Source: JBBDSH01 sp040905045 (GTDB taxonomy: Bacteria > Pseudomonadota > Gammaproteobacteria > Eutrophobiales > Eutrophobiaceae). Taken from it: a DNA stretch of 15,264 nt. Positions within the stretch are counted from its first letter, which is position 1; each line of letters starts with the position of its first letter. Made by a program: the position numbers and the translations under genes. Shown piece by piece: positions 1-6,497 of the stretch. The notes beneath the pieces are model-generated. The model was not told the origin of the DNA. It was given only the letters and a program-made list of their open reading frames with translations, and did no database searches. The DNA lies in assembly GCA_040905045.1 (NCBI GenBank), contig JBBDSH010000102.1:1-15264 (forward strand), in the 5' to 3' direction.

Positions 1-1116
1 TGCGGATTCGCCCTGGTGCAGGAACCACTTGCCTATAACGACTTCGCGCACGAACCAGTTGGTTTCCAGCAGCTTGTGCGCGATCAGTTTCTTGACGGGC
101 AGGGGCACGATCCTGCTCAGGAGCGGTTCGCTGCCGTCGCGCTGCCCGAAGCGTTCAATAATATGATTTTCATAGGGCGCGAGACGGGAGGTGGAATAAT
201 CACCGGCGGCCTTGACGATCACATCCGCCGCCATGAGGGCCGACTCGATGGCCGGGCGGATGCCTTCGCCGCTCTGGGTATAGGCCAGGCCCGCGGAGTC
301 GCCGATGAGCAGGGCGCCGTCCGCGTACAGGGGCCGGCCCGCATGCTGATACAGCAGATAGGCGTGGCCGTTCATTTTTTCGGGAATGTCTTCCGGGATA
401 CGGCCCTGGTCTTTTAAAAAGCGGCAGAATTCCCTGGCGTGCTGCGGCAGGCCGTGGTTGTCTTCGCGGCCCAGGCCGACATTGAGCCAGTTGCCCTTGC
501 GAAACGCCCAACCGTAACCCTTGAGATCCTCGCAGAAATACAGCTCCGGCGTGGTGCCCCGCACGCGGCACTGCGCTGCCTGCGATGCGTTCATTTCGTA
601 TTCGAATTCCTGCGCCCGTACCGCGGTTTCCGCCTTGCCGAGTTTGGCGCCCAGCTCGCGGGCCACGGGGCAGAAGTTGCCGCCTGCGCCGATAAGGAGA
701 GGTGCTTTCATCTTGTCGTTGATGATCCATTCGCCGCCGTCGCGTGCGATGCTGTTCACCGAATACTGTAACCGGGTTTCGGCGCCGCAGCGCTGCAGCA
801 GGTAATGATCGAATTCGCAGCGGCGGATGCCGTAACTGACAGGAGCCTGTTCGTATTCCACCTCGACGGTTCTGTCGCTCATGTGGCCGACCCGGAAACC
901 CTCGATGGGCTGGAAGACATGCTTTTTCGCGTAGTCGCCGGTATCAAGTCCGAGTGCATCGATGATGGCGGGCGTGATCCAGCCGGCGCAGGTTTTGTCG
1001 CGCGGGAAATCCTTCTTGTCCAGTATGATGGTACCCAGACCGGAATCACGCAGGCGCCAGGCCAGGGAAGAACCGGCGGGCCCGCCGCCGACGATTATGA
1101 CGTCGTACTGTTGCAA
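1..1116 (-). CDS. FAD-dependent oxidoreductase, geranylgeranyl reductase family (3' end missing)
   Basis: The frame is open from 1116 to the left edge, giving 372 residues with no stop, so the C-terminus lies outside the window. An N-terminal Rossmann FAD motif (DVIIVGGGPAGSS, residues 5-17) is followed by a Cys-Gly-Trp segment near residues 44-46 and by the second FAD motif GDSAGLAYTQSGEGIRPAIE in the last third; this combination is typical of the geranylgeranyl reductase/FixC-like family, which reduces C=C bonds in isoprenoid or lipid chains. The start must be TTG at 1116: an in-frame TAG lies three codons upstream and the Rossmann strand begins at residue 5. Only 15 bases separate it from the stop of the cfa-like gene, so the two are probably co-transcribed. 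Substrate unknown; a lipid is inferred from the neighbour. An alternative is a quinone-linked FixC-type dehydrogenase. Confidence 0.85.
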   Translation of the reverse strand, partial: MQQYDVIIVGGGPAGSSLAWRLRDSGLGTIILDKKDFPRDKTCAGWITPAIIDALGLDTGDYAKKHVFQPIEGFRVGHMSDRTVEVEYEQAPVSYGIRRCEFDHYLLQRCGAETRLQYSVNSIARDGGEWIINDKMKAPLLIGAGGNFCPVARELGAKLGKAETAVRAQEFEYEMNASQAAQCRVRGTTPELYFCEDLKGYGWAFRKGNWLNVGLGREDNHGLPQHAREFCRFLKDQGRIPEDIPEKMNGHAYLLYQHAGRPLYADGALLIGDSAGLAYTQSGEGIRPAIESALMAADVIVKAAGDYSTSRLAPYENHIIERFGQRDGSEPLLSRIVPLPVKKLIAHKLLETNWFVREVVIGKWFLHQGESA

Positions 1117-1131
1117 CGGTTTCTATCCGGA

Positions 1132-2403
1132 TTATGAATGGTCTGTGTATAAATGCGAACGCGACCAGGGCAAGGCGTTGTTCCTGGGCCGTGTAAATAC
1201 AACCTGGAACAACTGCAGGGTGCCGACGGTGAACGAGGATTTGGAGCCGGCCAGGTACAGGCGCCAGGCGCGGACGAAATTGTCATCAAAATCCTGCCGG
1301 ATTTCATCGACGTGATCCTCGAAACGGCTCAGCCAGTGTTCCAGTGTTTTGGCGTAATGCTGCCGCAGGTTTTCGATGTCCAGAATGGAAAAGTTGTATG
1401 GCTCGAAGATCGCCGCCATCTGGCCGATGCTGGGCGGGCGCGCGCCGGGGAAGATGCGGCTTTCGATCCAGGGATCCAGGTAGGCGGGATGATTACGGCC
1501 GATGCTGTGGATGAGGCCCATGCCGTTTTCCTTCAGGCAGCCGTCAATGACCTTGCCCAGCTCGCGGTAATTATTGATGCCCACGTGCTCCAGCATGCCC
1601 ACTGAAACAAAGACATCGAATTCCCCCGTAATAGTGCGGAAATCATCCTCGACGTATTCCACCTTGTCCTGCAGGCCTTCTTCCCGGGCACGCTCGCGCG
1701 CCCAGGCTACCTGTTCCTTTGAGATGTTATAGGCCTTGACGTTGACGCCGTATTCGCGCGCCATGAAGCGGGCCAGCCCGCCCCAGCCGCAGCCTGCTTC
1801 GACCACCGTCTGGCCGGGCTGCAGGCGCAGCTTGCGGCAGACGTGATGCATCTTGGCGATTTGCGCCTGCTCCAGGGTTATGGCCGGATCCGGAAAATAG
1901 GCGCAGGTGTACTGCATTTCCCTGTCCAGCCACTTTGTGTAGAAGGCGTTGCCGATATCGTAATGATGGTGAATATTCCGGCGTGCCATGGGGATGGTGT
2001 TATGGGTGAAGCGCTGTTTCAGGGTCAAAAATAACTGGACCAGGTAGGGGCGCCGGACGGTGATCATGTGCCGGTAGACGGTCTCCAGGAAATCAACCAG
2101 ATCCTCCTGGACTTCCACCCGGCCGTTGGAATAGCAATCGCCGAACTTCAGGGTGGCATTCGGCAGCATCAGCCAGAGCGCCGCCCGATCGTGGAACAGG
2201 ACATGGTATTCGGTGCGGCTGTTTTCCGGCGTGATTGCCGTATTGTCCCACAGCACCAGGGCGATGGGCGGATCACCGATATAGGACAGCAGCTTCCTGG
2301 CAAACCATTGATCAAGCCAGGTTGCCCGGCCCGGCGATCCCCGCCGGCTCCGCTTTGAGGAAGAAGCGGTGAGGTCGATGGATTCTTCGGAATGCGATGA
2401 CAT
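1132..2403 (-). CDS. cfa: Cyclopropane-fatty-acyl-phospholipid synthase-like methyltransferase
   Basis: Predicted 423-residue SAM-dependent enzyme that adds a methylene or methyl group across the double bond of unsaturated acyl chains in membrane phospholipids. Family signatures visible are HYDIGNAFYTKWLD (147-160), the YTCAYF segment (165-170), SAM motif I EAGCGWGGLARF (202-213), GMLEHVG (269-275) and the C-terminal block WRLYLAGSKSSF (380-391). It is somewhat longer than classical Cfa (about 380 residues) because of a Ser/Arg-rich N-terminus. ATG at 2403 is preferred because GAGGA lies just upstream at the usual spacing; a GTG at 2415 in the same frame would overlap that ribosome binding site. 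It is followed 15 bases later by a flavin-dependent reductase, which suggests methylation plus reduction of an acyl chain. The exact product (cyclopropane, methyl-branched or other) cannot be told from the sequence. Confidence 0.9.
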   Translation of the reverse strand: MSSHSEESIDLTASSSKRSRRGSPGRATWLDQWFARKLLSYIGDPPIALVLWDNTAITPENSRTEYHVLFHDRAALWLMLPNATLKFGDCYSNGRVEVQEDLVDFLETVYRHMITVRRPYLVQLFLTLKQRFTHNTIPMARRNIHHHYDIGNAFYTKWLDREMQYTCAYFPDPAITLEQAQIAKMHHVCRKLRLQPGQTVVEAGCGWGGLARFMAREYGVNVKAYNISKEQVAWARERAREEGLQDKVEYVEDDFRTITGEFDVFVSVGMLEHVGINNYRELGKVIDGCLKENGMGLIHSIGRNHPAYLDPWIESRIFPGARPPSIGQMAAIFEPYNFSILDIENLRQHYAKTLEHWLSRFEDHVDEIRQDFDDNFVRAWRLYLAGSKSSFTVGTLQLFQVVFTRPRNNALPWSRSHLYTDHS

Positions 2404-2443
2404 ATCTTTCCTCACATATACAAGACTTCCCGATTACATCGCA

Positions 2444-2471
2444 TACTTACAATAGTCACGGTGCTTTGCAA
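2444..2471 (-). promoter_or_regulatory. Candidate promoter of the cfa-like operon
   Basis: Read on the minus strand, TTGCAA (2466-2471) is followed after 16 bases by TAAGTA (2444-2449), about 40 bases before the ATG at 2403. Both boxes are imperfect matches to the sigma-70 consensus. The stretch 2472-2755 further upstream is AT-richer than the genes and holds no convincing gene. Confidence 0.3.
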
Positions 2472-2755
2472 ACTATTGAGACTTGCGGTGAAGTCCCGGT
2501 ATTGATAACTGTTTGATTCTCACAGACAAATGTTTTTTCAATGTTACAAGATAATGATTAATCGCGGGAATTTCAACTGAGTTCGCCCGTAGCGGCGGAA
2601 GCTGCGCCGGGTTGCGGGCAAAGATTTTGCAAGTTGTACAGACACTTATTTCACCTTTCATGTGTTCACCGTGTGGAACCGGGAAAGGTTTTCTTTTTAG
2701 TCTGAATATGTATATTCTTGAAACGGGAGCGTGCCGATTTTACTTTTCTGCGCGC

Positions 2756-2927
2756 TAAATAAGTGTTCTGGATTCGTGTATAACCCGAGGACATAACGCA
2801 GACACGCGGTGAATACCTCCCCTGGATCAAGTCCAGGGCAGGCTCTGTAGCTCGAATGCGGCATCCCTGCCGCATACGATCTGCTTATATGTCCTCGGGT
2901 TGTACACGGATTCTGTACAGCTATATA
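2756..2927. repeat. MITE-like repeat, copy 1 (inverted ends, internal hairpins)
   Basis: A 172-bp non-coding unit. Its ends are inverted repeats of about 40 bp: 2756-2795 pairs with 2888-2927 (by eye 32 of 40 positions; the innermost CCCGAGGACATA is perfect). Inside are two perfect hairpins: CCCTGGA/TCCAGGG (2820-2838) and ATGCGGCA/TGCCGCAT (2856-2875). The right part (2842-2920) recurs at 4801-4877 with about five sixths identity. No transposase is encoded, so it is a non-autonomous element, either a MITE or a REP-type palindromic unit. Predicted peptides crossing it on either strand are products of the repeat, not genes. A target-site duplication could not be defined with confidence. Confidence 0.75.
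2900..2927 (+). promoter_or_regulatory. Outward promoter-like sequence at right end of repeat copy 1
   Basis: TTGTAC (2900-2905), 16 bases, then TATATA (2922-2927), alternatively TATAGT at 2924. It points at the acetyltransferase starting at 2940. Transcription would start only a few bases before the ATG, implying a very short or absent leader, which fits the lack of a clear Shine-Dalgarno sequence there. The same arrangement is kept in copy 2, and a weaker mirror version (TTATAC, 16 bases, TATTTA) lies on the minus strand at 2756-2783. Confidence 0.4.
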
Positions 2928-2939
2928 GTTGTTTATGTC

Positions 2940-3434
2940 ATGAATATGCCCGTTGCAATCCAGTTCAGACCGGCGCGGTTCGCGGAAGCCGGCCAGTTGG
3001 CTACCATGTCGAGGGATTTTGTCGAGTCCGGTCTCGGCTGGTCATGGACGTCTTCCCGCATCACCCGCCATATACGTTCCAAGGACAGCATGGTTCTGGT
3101 GGCGCAGAGTCACGGACAAATCGTCGGCTTCGCCATTATGCGCTTCGGTGATGAAGAAGCACATCTGGATCTGCTGGCGGTAAAACCTCCCTACCGGCGT
3201 ACCGGCGTGGGGCGCCGCCTGCTCGAATGGCTGGAGGAGTCGGCCCTGGTCGCCGGCGTTTCCATCATTCACCTTGAAGTCAGGCGCGATAACAAGGGGG
3301 CGCAGCGGTTTTACCAGAGTCTCGGCTATCGCTACGTGCGGCAATTGCGCGGATATTACCGTGGCCGCGAGACGGCGGTGTGCATGGCCATTGATCTATG
3401 GGAAACCCGGGTCGCCGCCGACCAGCAAAACTGA
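2940..3434 (+). CDS. GNAT-family N-acetyltransferase (RimI-like)
   Basis: Predicted 164-residue acetyltransferase that moves an acetyl group from acetyl-CoA to an amine, either a protein N-terminus or a small molecule. Seen: beta strands leading to LLAVKPPYRRTGVGRRLLEW (78-97), which contains the acetyl-CoA pyrophosphate-binding motif A (R-x-x-G-x-G at 86-91), then LEVRRDNKGAQRFYQSLGY (112-130), the typical motif B region. The frame stays open upstream to 2856, but that extension is translated from the repeat element and lacks family similarity, so ATG 2940 (or 2946) is chosen. Neither has a strong ribosome binding site. It stands alone between a repeat and the hcp gene; the substrate is unknown. 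Confidence 0.85.
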   Translation: MNMPVAIQFRPARFAEAGQLATMSRDFVESGLGWSWTSSRITRHIRSKDSMVLVAQSHGQIVGFAIMRFGDEEAHLDLLAVKPPYRRTGVGRRLLEWLEESALVAGVSIIHLEVRRDNKGAQRFYQSLGYRYVRQLRGYYRGRETAVCMAIDLWETRVAADQQN

Positions 3435-3558
3435 TCCACTCCGCTTACCTCCTCGCATTTTTTTAATGCCATTAGCTAAGCGGGGCGTGTTCGTGCTTTA
3501 ATGAAGCATTGCATCATGGCGGGTTGCCACTGATGTGTCATCGGGCAAGGAGAAAGCA

Positions 3559-4062
3559 ATGCCTGTAGAAATCTTTTTGAAAATGGACGGCGTAACGGGC
3601 GAATCCAGGAACTTCCAGCACAAGGGCTGGGCCGATGTCCTGTCATGGAACTGGGCGCTCTCAAGCAATCGCAGTACGCCGCAGCAGGGTAGTAGTGAAA
3701 ACGCCAGCTTTAATGAAATCTCCCTCATCAAACGAATCGGCCGGGACAGCCCGGAAATGATGAAGCTGTTCGCCGCCAGGCAGGTCATTCCCCGTGTGGA
3801 ATTAAACATCATGCCCGTGGTGAACAAGAAGGAGGCCAAGCAGAAATACCTGCACCTCTATATGGAAGACGTCATTATCAAATCGATTATTACCAGCGGT
3901 TCCTGCGAGGAGGAGCTCTTCAAGGAGAGAGTGACGTTATTGTTTGACCGGATACGCTTTGAATATAACCAGCATACCGGTCTGGGTACCGATGAGCCTT
4001 CGGTGGATCACGTCTTCGGCTGGGATATTGCCGCCAACAAGCCCACGGAACCGTCTCAGTAA
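3559..4062 (+). CDS. hcp: Hcp family type VI secretion tube protein (orphan)
   Basis: Predicted 167-residue Hcp, the ring-forming protein stacked into the inner tube of the type VI secretion system and also exported by it. Family features are the N-terminal MPVEIFLKMDGVTGES, the middle FNEISLIKRIGRDSPEMMKLFA (51-72) and the C-terminal LFDRIRFEYNQHTG (128-141); length is that of stand-alone Hcp, with no extra effector domain. ATG 3559 is chosen because AAGGAG (3547-3552) sits just upstream; an earlier in-frame start at 3535 lacks such a site. No tss, vgrG, PAAR, clpV or immunity-like genes are visible around it, so it is an orphan copy. It could serve a T6SS locus elsewhere; this cannot be judged here. 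Confidence 0.9.
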   Translation: MPVEIFLKMDGVTGESRNFQHKGWADVLSWNWALSSNRSTPQQGSSENASFNEISLIKRIGRDSPEMMKLFAARQVIPRVELNIMPVVNKKEAKQKYLHLYMEDVIIKSIITSGSCEEELFKERVTLLFDRIRFEYNQHTGLGTDEPSVDHVFGWDIAANKPTEPSQ

Positions 4063-4120
4063 CGGCGGCGATCGTTTTATGCCGTCACCGCAATATCTCT
4101 GTTTTTGAACAGCCGGGGAA

Positions 4121-4150
4121 GCTACCCTGGTTGAATCGTCCCATGGTAGC
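4121..4150. other. Imperfect hairpin between hcp and the DUF6494 gene
   Basis: GCTACCCTGG (4121-4130) pairs with CCATGGTAGC (4141-4150), nine of ten positions, around a 10-base loop. No T tract follows, so it is not a standard intrinsic terminator; it may mark the end of the hcp transcript or a leader structure. Confidence 0.35.
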
Positions 4151-4215
4151 ATCGTTGCGAAAGAAATGGTGCGGTCCCGCATCATTCCCGCAGGCAACAG
4201 TTGTTGGAGGCTGAT

Positions 4216-4422
4216 ATGAATGAAGAACAGTTCAACATGACCATGAGAAAGTTTCTGAAGAAGGTCGGGGTTACCTCACAGCGTGAGATCGAGCATGCGA
4301 TCTCCGCCGCGATGGAGTCGGGCAAACTCCAGGGCAATGAAACCCTTAAGGCATCGGTGGTTCTGGAGATCCCCGAAATCGGTCTGCGTCAGGAAATCGA
4401 GGGCGGTATTTCACTGGAATAG
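4216..4422 (+). CDS. DUF6494 family small protein
   Basis: 68-residue cytoplasmic protein starting MNEEQFNMTMRKFLKKVGVT, followed by a predicted helix (residues 20-40) and a strand-rich end VVLEIPEIGLRQEIEG. The text matches what I remember of DUF6494, a short proteobacterial family of unknown function. ATG 4216 is chosen because GGAGG (4206-4210) lies five bases upstream; the in-frame TTG at 4201 would overlap that site. No signal peptide or membrane segment is visible. It lies 153 bases after hcp and is followed by paired hairpins, so it is probably its own transcript. The function is unknown, and the neighbours do not suggest one. Confidence 0.8.
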   Translation: MNEEQFNMTMRKFLKKVGVTSQREIEHAISAAMESGKLQGNETLKASVVLEIPEIGLRQEIEGGISLE

Positions 4423-4427
4423 GAATA

Positions 4428-4479
4428 CCGGAGCCGCTTGCTCCGGACTTCATAATGCTGATACGGCTCGGAAGAGCCG
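4428..4479 (+). terminator. Two tandem hairpins after the DUF6494 gene
   Basis: CCGGAGC/GCTCCGG (4428-4446, 5-base loop) and CGGCTC/GAGCCG (4464-4479, GGAA loop) are both perfect stems starting six bases after the stop codon. Neither has a clear run of T, so they may stabilise the mRNA 3' end or act as weak terminators. Confidence 0.45.
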
Positions 4480-4560
4480 GTTTACGAAAGTGCCCGTTAA
4501 ATACGTGTTCTGAAAAGGCGAAGAAGCCCTCATATCGACCATGCCCTGTCCGAAGCCGTC

Positions 4561-4610
4561 ATCCCGGCCAGAGCCTGCCCCGGACCCCGATCCGGGGGAT
4601 TGGCCGGGAT
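4561..4610. repeat. Nested palindrome inside repeat copy 2
   Basis: The outer arms ATCCCGGCCA (4561-4570) and TGGCCGGGAT (4601-4610) are a perfect 10-bp inverted repeat. Inside, CCCCGGA (4578-4584) pairs perfectly with TCCGGGG (4591-4597). This is the typical layout of a REP/BIME-like hairpin. Confidence 0.7.
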
Positions 4611-4663
4611 CCAGTTGCATGGATGCGCCGATCGGCTCATCCCATGACCCTCCATGGCACTGG

Positions 4664-4712
4664 ATTCTGTACAATCCCCCGGATCCAGTCCGGGGCAGGC
4701 TATGTACAGAAT
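4664..4712. repeat. Second nested palindrome inside repeat copy 2
   Basis: ATTCTGTACA (4664-4673) and TGTACAGAAT (4703-4712) form perfect 10-bp outer arms around the inner stem CCCCGGA/TCCGGGG (4677-4695). The outer arm word GGATTCTGTACA also occurs at the right end of repeat copy 1 (2909-2920), linking the two structures. A further stem CCCCGGC/GCCGGGG lies at 4768-4790. Confidence 0.7.
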
Positions 4713-4856
4713 GACGTTCTTTTTTGTTTCAGCGATAAATGTGTAGAAGAGTCAGGGATCAAGCCTGCCCCGGCGGGTTGTTAGCCGGGGTCCGGGGCAA
4801 GCTCTGTAGCTCGAATGCGGAATCCGGCCCGCTCGGTCTGCTTGTATGTCCTTGGA

Positions 4857-4884
4857 TTGTACACGGATTCAGAACAGTTATATA
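4857..4884 (+). promoter_or_regulatory. Outward promoter-like sequence at right end of repeat copy 2
   Basis: TTGTAC (4857-4862), 16 bases, TATATA (4879-4884): same boxes and spacing as in copy 1 although bases between them differ. It faces the catabolic cluster starting at 5057 and would give a leader of about 165 bases. Confidence 0.4.
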
Positions 4885-4900
4885 AGGGGTAATACCTTTC

Positions 4901-4926
4901 AAAACAGGGACTTTCGGCCTGTTTTT
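4901..4926 (+). terminator. Hairpin with T run in the leader of the catabolic cluster
   Basis: AAAACAGG (4901-4908) pairs with CCTGTTTT (4918-4925) and is followed by T. A-rich and T-rich flanks resemble a weak, bidirectional intrinsic terminator. It lies between the repeat-borne promoter-like site and the first gene, so it could insulate the cluster from repeat transcription or act as an attenuator. Confidence 0.35.
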
Positions 4927-5056
4927 GTCTCGAATCTAGCCTGTATGAGTCGCGTTTAGACAAATCGACTTCCCGCCGGCGACTAGACTTCACTCCCAGA
5001 TGCAGGTTGTGCCGTGCATTACACATGAAAGCAATCGACCGATGAGGAGTGACACC

Positions 5057-6388
5057 ATGGAGCAGAACGAGTCCCTGGAGGTTAAAGAAGTTGAAGACAC
5101 GGCACCTCCCGCCGAGTCATATCTGGCTGTTGTTGACGAAGACTTCAGCACCCATGACGACAGCATGCTGGCAAGCGGCCGCCGTCATGTTCCCATCAAC
5201 ATGCGCCAGAGCGGCAACAGTGATGCGCGAATGCTCATCTCCACGCGCGTGCGCAAATCGCCCTACTGGCATCGCTCCCAGCAGCGCGGCTGCTATGCCT
5301 ACACCGTCTACAATCATATGTATCATCCACGCGCCTATGTACGGCCGGAAGACGGCGGGCTTCTGAAGGAATACGAGTACCTGACCAATGATGTCACCCT
5401 CTGGAATGTCGCGGTGGAGCGCCAGATACAGATCAAGGGTTCGGATGCCGTGGCCTTCGCCAATCTGCTGGTGACCCGCGATCTTAACGAAGAGACCCTG
5501 CCCGTTTACCAGGCGCGTTACGTCATCCTCTGCAATGAGCGAGGCGGCATTATCAATGATCCGGTTCTACTGCGCGTCGCCGAGGACGAGATCTGGCTCA
5601 GCATTTCCGATTCCGATGTCTGCCTCTGGGCCCAGGGCGTCAACTACAAGGCCGGTTATGACATCACCATCCGTGAGATCGACGTCTGCCCGGTTCAGGT
5701 CCAGGGACCCAAGTCACGGCCGTTCATGGAAAAGCTGTTCGGCAACATGGTCAACGAGATCCCGTATTACAATGTCGCGCCGGCCAAGCTGGACGGCATG
5801 GATGTGGTCATCTCGCGCACCGGATTCTCCGCCGAAGTCGGCTACGAAATCTACCTGCACGACGCCACCATCAAGGCGGATCAATTCTGGGATATTCTGG
5901 AGGATGCCGGTGAGGAGTTTAATCTCAAGGTGATTGCCCCCAGCCACATCCGCCGTCTCGAGGCCGGCATCCTTTCCTACGGCCAGGATATGGACCTGGA
6001 AACCAACCCCTTTGAGGTGGGGCTGGAGAAGCAGGTGCATTTCGGCAAGACCGACTTCATCGGCAAGCAGGCCCTGCTGGAAATCATGAATCGCGGTCTG
6101 ACCCGCAAGCTGGTGGGCCTGCGCATGCAGGGCGATCCCATCGACTGGTACATCCCGGACTTCTGGCCGGTACAGGATCCCGCCAGCGGCCAGTCCATCG
6201 GTTACGTTTCCAGTGCCTTCTATTCGCCCAAGCTGGGCTTCAACATCGCCTTTGCCATGTTGCAGGTCGCTTATACCGATGACGACACGGTGGTTGATGT
6301 GGTGCGTGACGGGGTCGGTGATGCGGTAACGGCGGAAGTATGCCGGTTCCCGTTCTTCGACCCGACCAAGGAACTGCCGAAGTCGTAA
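5057..6388 (+). CDS. DmdA/GcvT-like tetrahydrofolate-dependent methyltransferase
   Basis: Predicted 443-residue soluble protein of the glycine-cleavage T-protein superfamily, closest from memory to the DMSP demethylase DmdA, which moves a methyl group from a sulfonium to tetrahydrofolate. Shared landmarks are ISTRVRKSPY (61-70), YTVYNHM (82-88), NDVTLWNVAVERQIQIKG (111-128), WLSISDSDV (180-188), VQGPKS (215-220), GYEIY (262-266), LEAGILSYGQDMD (301-313) and SSAFYSPKLGFNIAFAML (385-402). In GGIINDP (163-169) an Asn (N167) sits where T-protein has its catalytic Asp, as I recall for DmdA. The first 60 residues are an acidic, disordered-looking extension. ATG 5057 follows GAGGAG (5044-5049); in-frame ATGs at 5000 and 5042 lack a site or overlap it. 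It is the first gene of a cluster with dgcA, dgcB, etfA and etfB. Substrate inferred: glycine betaine, dimethylglycine or DMSP. Confidence 0.85.
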   Translation: MEQNESLEVKEVEDTAPPAESYLAVVDEDFSTHDDSMLASGRRHVPINMRQSGNSDARMLISTRVRKSPYWHRSQQRGCYAYTVYNHMYHPRAYVRPEDGGLLKEYEYLTNDVTLWNVAVERQIQIKGSDAVAFANLLVTRDLNEETLPVYQARYVILCNERGGIINDPVLLRVAEDEIWLSISDSDVCLWAQGVNYKAGYDITIREIDVCPVQVQGPKSRPFMEKLFGNMVNEIPYYNVAPAKLDGMDVVISRTGFSAEVGYEIYLHDATIKADQFWDILEDAGEEFNLKVIAPSHIRRLEAGILSYGQDMDLETNPFEVGLEKQVHFGKTDFIGKQALLEIMNRGLTRKLVGLRMQGDPIDWYIPDFWPVQDPASGQSIGYVSSAFYSPKLGFNIAFAMLQVAYTDDDTVVDVVRDGVGDAVTAEVCRFPFFDPTKELPKS

Positions 6389-6402
6389 CCGGCTGAAACC
6401 GG

Positions 6403-6430
6403 CAGGCATGCGCGGGAACGCGCATGCCTG
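6403..6430 (+). promoter_or_regulatory. Strong intercistronic hairpin before dgcA
   Basis: A perfect 11-bp stem CAGGCATGCGC/GCGCATGCCTG around a 6-base loop begins 15 bases after the stop of the methyltransferase gene; flanking CCGG words can extend it with a one-base bulge. There is no T tract. It is likely an mRNA-stabilising or processing structure that sets the upstream gene's level apart from the downstream genes, or a weak terminator. Confidence 0.55.
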
Positions 6431-6457
6431 TCCGGCTATTGGAGATGGTGAGTTAAG

Positions 6458-6477
6458 TATCCGGCTGCTGCCGGATA
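6458..6477 (+). promoter_or_regulatory. Hairpin next to the dgcA ribosome binding site
   Basis: TATCCGGC/GCCGGATA, a perfect 8-bp stem with a TGCT loop, ends six bases before the GAGGTG ribosome binding site (6485-6490) of dgcA. This position could influence translation of dgcA. Confidence 0.45.
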
Positions 6478-6497
6478 ACCCGTTGAGGTGAAGCGAT

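Larger units (their letters stand above)
4498..4884. repeat. MITE-like repeat, copy 2 (expanded, hairpin-rich)
   Basis: About 387 bp. The left end (4498-4512) matches the left end of copy 1 at 14 of 15 positions and then diverges. The right part 4801-4877 is the counterpart of 2842-2920. Between them lies a series of GC-rich palindromes that share the words CCCCGGA, TCCGGGG and GGGGCAGGCT with each other. The best reading is a copy of the same element carrying inserted or amplified palindromic units, with a decayed left inverted repeat. There is no transposase and no credible gene. Together with the leader, the whole stretch 4423-5056 is gene-free. Confidence 0.65.

Noticed and set aside
200..730. 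176-residue minus-strand reading frame
   Set aside because: It overlaps the FAD oxidoreductase in another frame, is Arg/Pro/Gly-rich without family features, and the overlapping frame has clear FAD motifs.
2473..2661. 62-residue minus-strand reading frame between the cfa-like operon and the repeat
   Set aside because: No recognisable family, no clear ribosome binding site, and it lies in the likely upstream regulatory region of the cfa-like gene.
2666..2875. 69-residue minus-strand reading frame, similar at its start to one at 4781-5026
   Set aside because: The shared peptide (RIRATE) is simply the translation of the two repeat copies, not a conserved protein.
2856..2939. N-terminal extension of the acetyltransferase
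   Set aside because: The extra residues are encoded by the right end of the repeat and are not part of the GNAT fold.
4952..4988. Direct repeat GCGTTTAGAC / GCGACTAGAC upstream of the catabolic cluster as a regulator binding site
   Set aside because: Only 8 of 10 positions match, the 27-base spacing does not fit two helical turns, and no comparable site was found near the regulator gene.
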